Assembly (NCBI GenBank): GCA_027339055.1
Contig: DAHWRK010000001.1
Span: 70,289 to 102,885, forward strand
DNA: 32,597 nt
From: Microcaldota archaeon
GTDB lineage: Archaea; Micrarchaeota; Micrarchaeia; Micrarchaeales; Micrarchaeaceae
Reading direction: 5' to 3'
This document shows positions 7,209-12,960 of this stretch, in pieces (position 1 is the first letter of the stretch; each line of letters begins with the position of its first letter). The position numbers and the translations under genes are program-made. Under the pieces are notes generated by a model. It had not been told where the DNA came from and did no database searches. It was given only the letters and a program-made list of their open reading frames with translations.

Positions 7209-8263
7209 TGGCAACCATGGAAATTAGAAAGGAGCGCGAACATGAAGTAGCGGACATTATCTCAAGGATGAAGGAAGACGCGCATTCCGAAATAATAAAG
7301 GCAATCAAAAGCATTTTGGTATCGCAGCCCAGAGGCACAATCCAGGCACCGGGATTGATAGATATGCTAAGGTACTATCCGGATTCGATGGGCAAGTACT
7401 CCAGGGCTTCTATAATGATGCTTTCGGCGTTGGCCTCTGGCGCAGATTACGAAGATTGCATACTTCCAGCGGCAGCCATACAGCTTTTTGAGGATTTTGC
7501 CCTCGTTCATGACGATATAGAAGACGGAAGCCTGCTTAGAAGAGGAAGGAAAACAATACATGCAGAATACGGGGTAAGCAGGGCCATAAACGCTGGAGAC
7601 ATGCTGCATAGTGCAGTTGAGGGGCTGCTTTACAGGATATCCAAGCAGGAGAACGGGGATGCCATTTATAAAAAATTTAGGGAAATAGGCAGTATAACTT
7701 CGATAGGGCAGGATAAAGACATATATTACACAGGAAGAAACGCTTTGGAAGCCACAGAAAAGATTTACATAAGCATAGCGGCTGACAAGACCTCGGCATA
7801 CAGCATATACGGCCCTCTTCAGATAGGCGCGCTAATAGGCAGTTCCGGGGCCAGGGAGCTCGAGGCGCTTGAAAACATAGGGCTACCAGCAGGGATAGCC
7901 TTCCAAATAAACGATGACATAAAGGATACAGAAGGAAAGGTCGCAGGGAAGGACAAGTACGAAGACATAAGGCAGGGAAAAGCCACGTTAATGTCAATAA
8001 ACGCTTATAAAAATTCCGAGCCCGATGAGAGGGCGATGATGGAACATATATATTCGAAAAAGCCTTTTGACAAGGATAGCGCAGACATAAATTATATTTT
8101 AGGCGTTATACAGAAAACAGGCTCGATAGAATATGCAAGGAGAATAAAAAAAGAATACGAAAAGAGTGCCGTAAACGCGCTAATAGGCAGCAGGGATATA
8201 ATCCCCGAAAACCATTATTCCAAAGCCCTTATTGAGCTTATAGGCACCCTTTATGTCGAATGA
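7209..8263 (+). CDS. Polyprenyl (geranylgeranyl-type) diphosphate synthase
   Basis: A trans-isoprenyl diphosphate synthase that condenses isopentenyl diphosphate with allylic diphosphates to give the chains of archaeal ether lipids. From the ATG at 7209 it has 351 residues. The first Asp-rich motif is DDIED (102-106), followed by RRGRKTIH. The second is NDDIKD (235-240), with D236, D237 and D240. F97, five residues before the first motif, is an aromatic chain-length determinant position and suggests a short C20 product. The frame stays open upstream to 7130, but those residues (SKKPMYAYAKCIKESKRRKP) do not look like family sequence. The second synthase at the window end is a clear paralogue, so the genome encodes at least two. 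Confidence 0.88.
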
Positions 8264-8272
8264 CTTTCTGCC

Positions 8273-8287
8273 TGCCTTCTTTTTTCC
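8273..8287 (+). terminator. T-rich terminator-like tract after the prenyl synthase
   Basis: The 39-bp gap between the convergent stops holds CCTTCTTTTTTCCC on the plus strand. Archaeal RNA polymerase stops at such T tracts, so this can end the prenyl synthase transcript. No hairpin is needed or seen. Confidence 0.35.
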
Positions 8288-8302
8288 CGTAACTATTGGT
8301 TT

Positions 8303-8947
8303 TCACCATCTCCTTTTTCTCACAGCCAGATATACTACCACTGCTATTATTATTATGACGACTATCGCTGCAATCATGTATTCTATGGTGTTAGGAGCCA
8401 GAGTCGTTGTTGGCGGCACAGTTGTGGCCAGCGGCACAGTGGTTGGAGCCGTTGTCGGTGTAGTGGTTACCCTATTTGATGGGCTTATAGTAGTAGTTGT
8501 GGGCGTAGTTGATGTCGAAGTAGTTGGAATGGTTTTATTATAGACAACTATGTATATTGCTGCTACCCCGTGGGTATTAGACATTGAGGGGCTTGTTGCA
8601 AGATATGCGGTATAGTTTCCCGGAGTCGCATTGGCATTGACGTGGAATCTTATCTTTCCGCTGTAAGGCGGAAGCCCCGAATTCGGTATGAAACCTATGT
8701 TTATGCCGTACGGAGCCAGCGCCGGGCTTGATCCTACAGTCACATTGCTTGCTGTGCCGTTATAGACAGTTATAGTGTAATTTATATAATCGGTAGAATT
8801 TAGGTATAGGAAAACGTGGCTTGGATTGACTTTTGGAAATGCTACCCCGGTAGGCGACGACGCAAACGATATTAAAGTTATTGAAAATAGCATAACCAAC
8901 GTTATGGCTAGATATTTGGGCATTTTAGCGCGCATTTTATACACCAT
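8303..8947 (-). CDS. Exported, C-terminally anchored surface protein with Thr-rich stalk
   Basis: A 214-residue hypothetical surface protein. It has an N-terminal signal segment (YLAITLVMLFSITLISFASS), then a beta-sandwich-like domain of about 110 residues with many N-glycosylation sequons (NST, NYT, NGT, NVT, NAT). A Thr/Pro/Ser-rich stalk covers about residues 140-188, and a C-terminal membrane helix (MIAAIVVIIIIAVVVYLAV) is followed by RKRRW. Topology is outside-facing with a C-terminal anchor, the same plan as the large surface protein at 28855. The domain resembles small Ig-like folds that often appear in secreted archaeal proteins; no specific family is claimed. The ATG at 8947 lies about 25 bp from the TATA box at 8968-8977, which fits a leaderless mRNA. 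Confidence 0.75.
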   Translation of the reverse strand: MVYKMRAKMPKYLAITLVMLFSITLISFASSPTGVAFPKVNPSHVFLYLNSTDYINYTITVYNGTASNVTVGSSPALAPYGINIGFIPNSGLPPYSGKIRFHVNANATPGNYTAYLATSPSMSNTHGVAAIYIVVYNKTIPTTSTSTTPTTTTISPSNRVTTTPTTAPTTVPLATTVPPTTTLAPNTIEYMIAAIVVIIIIAVVVYLAVRKRRW

Positions 8948-8967
8948 TTAGTATAACTTGGGCAAGA

Positions 8968-8977
8968 TTTATATAAC
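8968..8977 (-). promoter_or_regulatory. TATA box of the anchored surface protein
   Basis: The minus-strand sequence GTTATATAAA is centred about 26 bp before the ATG at 8947, the spacing expected for a leaderless archaeal transcript. It lies about 60 bp outside the island that follows and remains intact. Confidence 0.55.
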
Positions 8978-9067
8978 TAATCTTTATTGTTGTGCTTTGG
9001 CTTATGCAGCGCTTTGATACTGCTGGCCCCAAGTGGCTTTGCTAATAAACCTTGCTAATGACCTCCT

Positions 9068-9687
9068 CCACGGTCTTTAGCTCGTGGTATCCAGGTAATC
9101 ACATCGCAAGTTTCGTCTGGCCTCCAGAAATGTCCTGCCTCCTTATGTAATTCTTGATCGTTTCTTCTGTCGCAGGGCCGACACTGCTGTTACTGTATCC
9201 AGCAGTCCAGAAAGTTCTTCTCGGATATCTGAGTCGATGATTCGGTATTTCCCTGAAGACAACATACGCCGAATATCCTTTCAACAGTTGAGCGACTTTC
9301 GATACGGAAATTGTATTCGGTATGTCAAGTCCCATATGCACATGTGCAAAATCTTCACCGAACGACAGCTCTTTCACAATGATTCCGAATTTCTCCGCCC
9401 TTCATTTATTGTGCGTCGGATTATTTCAACGGTCTTCTGGTTCCTGAACATTTTGTAACAGTATTTCGTCACAAAAATCATGTGCTGCCAGTTGTACTGA
9501 TGACAAGTTCTTTGGCCGGTAGGTTTATATTTTTCCCATTCGTTTCTCTATTCATGTTATCACGTTTCTGGCAGTTTGCAGCGCAAATTTTTTATGTACT
9601 GCACTGTCATTAACGGATATTCTGAAAAAGAGAATTTAGCCTGTTGCGAATGCTGTGGACAATTCGTCCACGACTTAAAAGTCGTGG
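9068..9687 (-). mobile_element. IS200/IS605-type element remnant
   Basis: The decayed tnpA lies between two hairpins typical of this family, which moves as single-stranded DNA and has no terminal inverted repeats. The hairpin past the tnpA stop (9068-9087) is CCACG...CGTGG with a TTTA loop and is imperfect. The hairpin beyond the tnpA start (9668-9687) is CCACGACTTAAAAGTCGTGG, a near-perfect stem. Both are followed by TAT on the plus strand and lie exactly 600 bp apart. No tnpB is present. The stretch from 9548 to 9667 contains only short frames and nothing I recognise. The exact cleavage sites cannot be fixed by eye. Confidence 0.68.
9099..9547 (-). pseudogene. tnpA: IS200/IS605-family TnpA transposase, frameshifted
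   Basis: A Y1 HUH single-strand transposase broken by one frameshift. The downstream frame (9377 to 9099) contains the HUH motif HVH in FGEDFAHVHMGLDIP, then VSKVAQLLKGYSAYVVF, the catalytic tyrosine in AGYSNSSVG, and NYIRRQD. The N-terminal part lies in another frame from 9547: KPTGQRTCHQYNWQHMIFV, TKYCYKMFRNQKTVEIIRR. It runs into a TGA if not shifted. The frames must be joined near 9396-9402, a CG-rich run where a base appears lost or gained. The catalytic residues remain, so the decay looks recent, but no intact protein can be made without frameshifting. No ATG fits the N-terminus. Confidence 0.75.
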
Positions 9688-9723
9688 TATACTTGCCCCT
9701 TCAAATTAAAAACTAGCTTAAAC

Positions 9724-10029
9724 TTAAGTTACAGTTGGTACTGACTCCTTCTGAAATTGGCCGTTCTTAGAAGATGTTACTTCATGCGTACGTCTTCTTC
9801 TCAATAAATCGTCAAGATATGAAGGTAATGCAACACTTTTAGGGTTTTTCTTTATTGCGCTTTCAATGGCGTTTATTGCGCCATCAAAATCACCATTGGC
9901 TTCGGATTTAGCAGATCTCAGCATAAGATTGTTAGGATTTCTTTGATGCATTAGTCTATGTCCTTCCTCTACTGACCAAACACGTTCAGTAGGGGATTCT
10001 GATTTATGTTGTACACTTTTTCTTGGCAT
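9724..10029 (-). CDS. Small TPR-like protein of unknown function
   Basis: A 101-residue hydrophilic protein with one TPR-like helical hairpin at about residues 34-67, seen in LRSAKSEANGDFDGAINAIE and SAIKKNPKS, where GD, A-I-A and NP fall at TPR positions. Basic segments flank it: MPRKSVQHK at the start and LLRRRRTHE near the end. The ATG at 10029 is preferred to a TTG at 10038. A TATA-like AT run lies directly upstream (10037-10060). The gene is inside the island and AT-rich, unlike the housekeeping genes, which suggests transfer. It could be real or a fragment of a longer TPR protein. No function is assigned. Confidence 0.45.
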   Translation of the reverse strand: MPRKSVQHKSESPTERVWSVEEGHRLMHQRNPNNLMLRSAKSEANGDFDGAINAIESAIKKNPKSVALPSYLDDLLRRRRTHEVTSSKNGQFQKESVPTVT

Positions 10030-10116
10030 TGTAATCAAATATATACTTAATAATTTACTAATAAATAAATCAATAAATTACTACTAATACTACTTATACT
10101 AAAAGTGTCATAGTAT

Positions 10117-10287
10117 TTATCTGTTTTGGTGTTTTATGGTTGACCTTAGATTTCTAAGCTGATCAAAATGGATGTTATGCGGATACGCTCCGCAGGTATC
10201 ACAACTCATCGACCCTTGTTTTACTCCACCGTGACAGGATGCACATTCGTTTTCTTTTCCGCGTATTGGAGGTTTTGGAGATTGCAC
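10117..10287 (-). CDS. Putative 56-residue zinc-ribbon protein
   Basis: A short minus-strand frame starting at GTG 10287. It encodes KENECASCHGG, then SMSCDTCGAYPHNIHFDQL and a basic tail ending in TIKHQNR before a TAA. Two CxxC pairs 12 residues apart, each with a nearby His, make a convincing zinc-ribbon. It may be a full microprotein or the C-terminal remnant of a larger protein whose start was lost; a TAG lies just upstream in frame. The N-terminus overlaps the broken specificity gene on the other strand. It was recognised from the cysteine spacing alone. Confidence 0.42.
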   Translation of the reverse strand: MQSPKPPIRGKENECASCHGGVKQGSMSCDTCGAYPHNIHFDQLRNLRSTIKHQNR

Positions 10288-10639
10288 CTGATATACCTAT
10301 CCCTTTCAACAATAGTTATAGGTTAATAGAATTGGAAGACATAGACGAGGGCTTAGGAGAAGTATCTGCCACGCCGAGAACCGTCTTAGACTTAAGCTCT
10401 CAAAAAGTAATGTTAAAAAAAGATGAATTGGTAATATCACAGGTTCAACCAGAGACCACATAGGAAAATCGGAGCTATACGATACTCTAATCCCTTTCCC
10501 AGACAAAACCATACAGGAGCGCATAATAAAAGAGACGCTTGAAGTAATGGAGAAGGCCAAAGAACAGGGGAAGTTATATGGGGAGAATGTAAAGAACTCG
10601 GAGAAGGTATTTGTTGAAAATCTTGAAAAAGCAGTTTAG
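10278..10639 (+). pseudogene. Type I restriction HsdS-like / DNA-methylase specificity remnant
   Basis: Two coding-like segments in different frames together resemble one target-recognition domain of restriction-modification specificity proteins. The first (to the TAG at about 10463) reads EIAPDIPIPFNNSYRLIELE, DIDEGLGEV and KKDELVISQVQPET, like the start of an HsdS-type domain (IELEDI...KKGDVIIS). The second, in another frame, reads GNITGSTRDHIGKSEL, then LYDTLIPFPDKTIQERIIKE and a long coiled-coil-like charged helix up to the TAG at 10637. In intact proteins these blocks are separated by roughly 60-80 residues, so an internal deletion plus frame change is likely. No methylase or nuclease subunit is present. 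The family call is from memory of motif patterns. Confidence 0.5.
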
Positions 10640-10703
10640 GTGACGAAAACAACAAAAAGTGCAGGAAAGCCTACGAATCTGCTTTGAGCAACATAACGAG
10701 TTA

Positions 10704-10757
10704 GTTTATTAGCAACCCCCAGAATAAATTAGCAGAAGGCAATAAATTAGCAAAGCC
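10704..10757 (+). repeat. Iterated TTATTAGCA / AAATTAGCA repeats
   Basis: Three spaced copies occur: GTTTATTAGCAA (10704-10715), AATAAATTAGCA (10723-10734) and AATAAATTAGCA (10741-10752). The last two are exact 12-mers 18 bp apart. The innermost motif, read in inverse, also occurs twice at 9039-9059. They could be subterminal sites of the island or operator sites for the adjacent multi-winged-helix gene. Confidence 0.55.
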
Positions 10758-10773
10758 GCCCCAGGTGTAATGC

Positions 10774-10783
10774 ATAAATATAT
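10774..10783 (+). promoter_or_regulatory. TATA box of the 599-residue protein
   Basis: ATAAATATAT is centred about 31 bp before the ATG at 10810, consistent with a leaderless transcript, and lies just outside the right repeat of the island. This position supports ATG 10810 over the in-frame TTG at 10795. Confidence 0.5.
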
Positions 10784-10809
10784 GGCCGTATAGATTGGTT
10801 TTGTTTTGC

Positions 10810-12609
10810 ATGGATGACTACAAAAAGAAGCTGGCATTGGCAATAAGGTCCGGCTATTTCTTAAGAAATTTGGAAATGGACCCCAAGGATGCTTCAGATC
10901 TTGCAGACTATCTCTTGTCGTTCTTCGGCTACGAAGAGGAGATTATAGACAACGTGCTTATGAAATATGACAGGGACATCTTCTACCAGATGGAAGACAA
11001 GGAGGTTCTCAAAACCAGCCAGTCCATGGAAAGAATCATAGAAGGCAGCCGTGCAGGAAAGGAATGGACTTTGAACAGATGGATACTCGATAAAGACGGT
11101 TTGCAAAGGCTCATCGAAAAGGCTTATGAAAAAACAAGGAGCATGCGAGCGCCAGAGGCCATATACAAGACCCTTTTCGGTTTCGCTTCCGTAGAAGAGC
11201 TGAAAAATGCAGATAACGATAATCTCTCAGATTCGGAATTCGCCTTTAATGAGGAATGGTATTCTTCCATGGAAAAAGAGCTTGGAAGTTACATGGAATC
11301 AAAAAAGGAAAAACACATACCAGACAGTAATTTTTACGATTGCCTCTCGATTTTTGTTGCAATGCTTAGCCCAGACACAAAACCTTTGGCTTATCTTGCC
11401 ATGGATCCGGAAAAAGAATATACGATTTCCGGAGTCCTTAAAGCCATGGCGGAGAAATTCGGATGCAGGCATGAAGAACTTGAAAACCACATAAACTTCG
11501 CATCGATAATGGAGAGTTTAGTATCCATAGGAGGGCTCCGAGAAAAGAGGATTGAAGCCCACAATAAAGAAACCAGGGTCTACTTCAAAAGCCCGCAGTA
11601 CAAAGTTTTCGACCTAATTGCAGCACACGCAGTAAAAGCATCGAGGGAAGAATTAGAACAAGCAAGGCTGATGCTCTCCGATGTATTTTCTGCGTCCGTA
11701 TCGCAAAAGACCATCTGTACTCATTCGCAAAACCTTTTCGGCCTGATGAAACTGCTTGCCGAAAATAGAGATAGGGGTTTCACGCTTAGCGAAATCAAGG
11801 GAATTATGAATAATGATAGCATAAAGCACGAAGTAGGAACGTTCAAATCGCTCGAAATTTTGGATTATGAATCTTTTTCGAGCACGGGCAGATCAGAAGG
11901 CAAGCTGAATTATAAAGTGTTAAGGACAACAAGCCTTGAAGAATTGCACAGGACGGGTTTTGTGAAAAGGCCCGAGAAATGCTTGAGGCTGGGAAAAGTC
12001 ATAGATTTCACAAATGAAAACCTGGATAGGGACATTGATAGATTTGATGTATCGCGGGCTTCGGGAAGCGACGTCTGCTTTTCTTCGAAATGCTTGGTAA
12101 TGCTATCGAAGGCCGGAGTGCTGGAGCGCAAAGCAGAGTGGAATGCAAAAAGATCAACGGTAAAGGCAAACGAAAATACCGTTAGGATATGGGATGGATT
12201 ATTATCGTGGCTATATCATATAGCCATGGAGGCAAGTTTTAGGGATAGCGTTGAAGAAAAGCCTTTGGACAGGCTTGACGCAGTGCTGCTCGGCGACGAC
12301 AGCCACTCGAGAGAACTGCAGGATTATGCCAAAGGAAACAGGTTAATTGAAGATTGTTCAGCCCATTTAAGATATCTTTCCGAAAATAGGCACAAGATTG
12401 TAAAAAATTCCGAATTTGCTGCGATAATGCCGGATGCCGCCAAGGATGGCGTCAGGCTGTACGAAATAGCGGAAAGGCTCGGGAAAAACACCAAAGTCAC
12501 TTATGGCATGGTACAATGGCACGTAAATGAACTGCTCAGGAAAGGCTCATTGGTAAAGAAAGGAAACGTTTATACGACGAAAACTCAACAAAAGGCTAAA
12601 AGCCAATAG
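10810..12609 (+). CDS. Large protein with several winged-helix-like segments; unknown function
   Basis: A 599-residue soluble protein with no signal peptide or membrane segment. The N-terminal 100 residues (ASDLADYLLSFFGYEEEIID, NVLMKYDRDIFYQMEDKEVL, AGKEWTLNRWIL) recall a domain of unknown function that I believe is found in Thermoplasmata-type archaea (DUF6015-like; from memory, unverified). At least three later segments look like winged helices: about 190-262 (EYTISGVLKAMAEKF to TRVYFKSP), 308-372 (GFTLSEIKGIMN to KLNYKVLRTT) and 545-590 (GVRLYEIAERLG to GNVYTTK). A weaker one lies at about 405-452. A chain of such domains suggests a DNA-binding regulator or a protein-scaffold role. It precedes the RHH-CysD-CysN group but is separated from it by a possible terminator and a new promoter. 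Codon use matches the core genes, not the island. Confidence 0.7.
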   Translation: MDDYKKKLALAIRSGYFLRNLEMDPKDASDLADYLLSFFGYEEEIIDNVLMKYDRDIFYQMEDKEVLKTSQSMERIIEGSRAGKEWTLNRWILDKDGLQRLIEKAYEKTRSMRAPEAIYKTLFGFASVEELKNADNDNLSDSEFAFNEEWYSSMEKELGSYMESKKEKHIPDSNFYDCLSIFVAMLSPDTKPLAYLAMDPEKEYTISGVLKAMAEKFGCRHEELENHINFASIMESLVSIGGLREKRIEAHNKETRVYFKSPQYKVFDLIAAHAVKASREELEQARLMLSDVFSASVSQKTICTHSQNLFGLMKLLAENRDRGFTLSEIKGIMNNDSIKHEVGTFKSLEILDYESFSSTGRSEGKLNYKVLRTTSLEELHRTGFVKRPEKCLRLGKVIDFTNENLDRDIDRFDVSRASGSDVCFSSKCLVMLSKAGVLERKAEWNAKRSTVKANENTVRIWDGLLSWLYHIAMEASFRDSVEEKPLDRLDAVLLGDDSHSRELQDYAKGNRLIEDCSAHLRYLSENRHKIVKNSEFAAIMPDAAKDGVRLYEIAERLGKNTKVTYGMVQWHVNELLRKGSLVKKGNVYTTKTQQKAKSQ

Positions 12610-12630
12610 AGCACAGGCAAGCTCTTTTTC
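12609..12630 (+). terminator. Possible terminator after the multi-winged-helix gene
   Basis: A weak stem GAGC (12609-12612) / GCTC (12621-12624) is followed at once by TTTTT (12625-12629). The T run alone would be enough for archaeal termination. It separates this gene from the RHH-CysDN promoter. Confidence 0.35.
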
Positions 12631-12639
12631 CAGATGCAA

Positions 12640-12658
12640 GATGCATAATACGTGCATC
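12640..12658. promoter_or_regulatory. GATGCA inverted repeat upstream of the TATA box
   Basis: GATGCA (12640-12645) and TGCATC (12653-12658) form an inverted repeat with a 7-bp spacer. A further direct copy of GATGCA occurs at 12633-12638. The repeat lies just upstream of the TATA-like run of the RHH gene and could be an activator site or a hairpin. Confidence 0.4.
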
Positions 12659-12666
12659 GCAAACCT

Positions 12667-12678
12667 TTTTATATATTA
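12667..12678 (+). promoter_or_regulatory. TATA box of the RHH-cysD-cysN operon
   Basis: The T/A run TTTTATATATTA is centred 48 bp before the ATG at 12721 and would place the start of transcription at about 12697-12702, inside the palindrome that follows. This position favours the ATG at 12721 over the in-frame ATG at 12679. Confidence 0.55.
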
Positions 12679-12710
12679 ATGTATTATTATGTTATAACAT
12701 TAAAATACAT
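12679..12710. promoter_or_regulatory. 32-bp near-perfect palindrome, candidate operator
   Basis: The sequence is symmetric about 12694/12695 with 14 of 16 base pairs matching. The inner core is ATGTTATAACAT (12689-12700) and the outer arms are ATGTATT (12679-12685) and AATACAT (12704-12710). It covers the expected transcription start between the TATA box and the start codon of an RHH protein. RHH dimers bind such symmetric AT-rich sites, often as two adjacent dimers, so autorepression is the simplest reading. Confidence 0.65.
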
Positions 12711-12720
12711 AGATGATAGC

Positions 12721-12948
12721 ATGGCTTTGCCGGAAAAGGAAAGGAGGAAATATACAACGATAACCATACCTACGCCGCTGTTCGAGAGCATAAAAAAGAG
12801 CATAAATGGCACAGGATTTTCTTCGGTTTCGGATTACGCGACATATATCCTTAGGGAGACAACAGCCGAATTGAACTCGAAAAGCAGCGGGAAAAAATCT
12901 GAAGACAGCGCTATAGTGAAGAAGCTGAGGGCGCTCGGCTATATATGA
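12721..12948 (+). CDS. Ribbon-helix-helix (CopG-like) protein with a CysD-like C-terminal tail
   Basis: A 75-residue protein. The RHH fold spans about residues 10-46: the strand YTTITIPTPLFESIKKSI, then GTGFSSVSDYATYILRETTA. A polar linker (KSSGKKSEDSA) leads to the tail VKKLRALGYI. The tail matches the end of CysD downstream (MEKLRALGYM) and the coding DNA is an exact 25-nt repeat. The start ATG at 12721 has GATG five bases upstream; an open frame extends to 12652 but crosses the promoter and palindrome. The gene precedes cysD by 12 bp. It probably represses its own operon by binding the palindrome at 12679-12710, with the tail perhaps reading the state of the sulfurylase. The regulatory role is inferred. 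Confidence 0.78.
   Translation: MALPEKERRKYTTITIPTPLFESIKKSINGTGFSSVSDYATYILRETTAELNSKSSGKKSEDSAIVKKLRALGYI
12920..12944 (+). repeat. 25-nt direct repeat, copy 1 (end of RHH gene)
   Basis: This stretch, starting AGAAGCTGAGG and ending CGGCTATAT, is identical to 13736-13760 at the end of cysD. After one differing base both copies run into TGA, so both genes stop at the same place relative to the repeat. Confidence 0.9.
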
Positions 12949-12960
12949 TAATTTGCCGCA

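Larger units (their letters stand above)
9035..10757. mobile_element. AT-rich degenerate island bounded by a 12-bp inverted repeat
   Basis: GGCTTTGCTAAT at 9035-9046 recurs in inverse orientation (ATTAGCAAAGCC) at 10746-10757. Further copies of the TTGCTAAT core lie just inside: 9052-9059 on the left, and 10728-10734 and 10708-10715, inverted, on the right. Outside the ends, GCCCCAAG (9026-9033) and GCCCCAGG (10758-10765) resemble a target-site duplication of 7-8 bp with one mismatch. The interval holds an IS200-type pseudogene, a TPR-like small gene, a zinc-ribbon ORF and a broken HsdS-like gene, with base use visibly richer in AT than the flanks. Promoters of both outside genes lie beyond the repeats. 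Whether this was one mobile unit or a site of repeated insertions is not settled. Confidence 0.5.

Noticed and set aside
7059-7250. 63-residue frame with a CGDC motif before the prenyl synthase
   Set aside because: It overlaps the prenyl synthase start, shows no conserved fold, and the Cys pair stands alone.
8253-8543. Val/Gly-rich plus-strand frame opposite the anchored surface protein
   Set aside because: It is the complement of the Thr-rich stalk coding sequence; its low complexity arises from ACN codons read in reverse.
9594-9716. 40-residue Cys-rich plus-strand frame (ENLACCECCGQF)
   Set aside because: It runs straight through the IS200 hairpin at 9668-9687, so its end is set by the element. 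No homologue or upstream extension was recognised.
10704-10757. CRISPR-like array from the repeated TTAGCA units
   Set aside because: Repeats are only 8-12 bp, spaced 18-20 bp start to start, with no spacer-sized unique segments and no cas genes.
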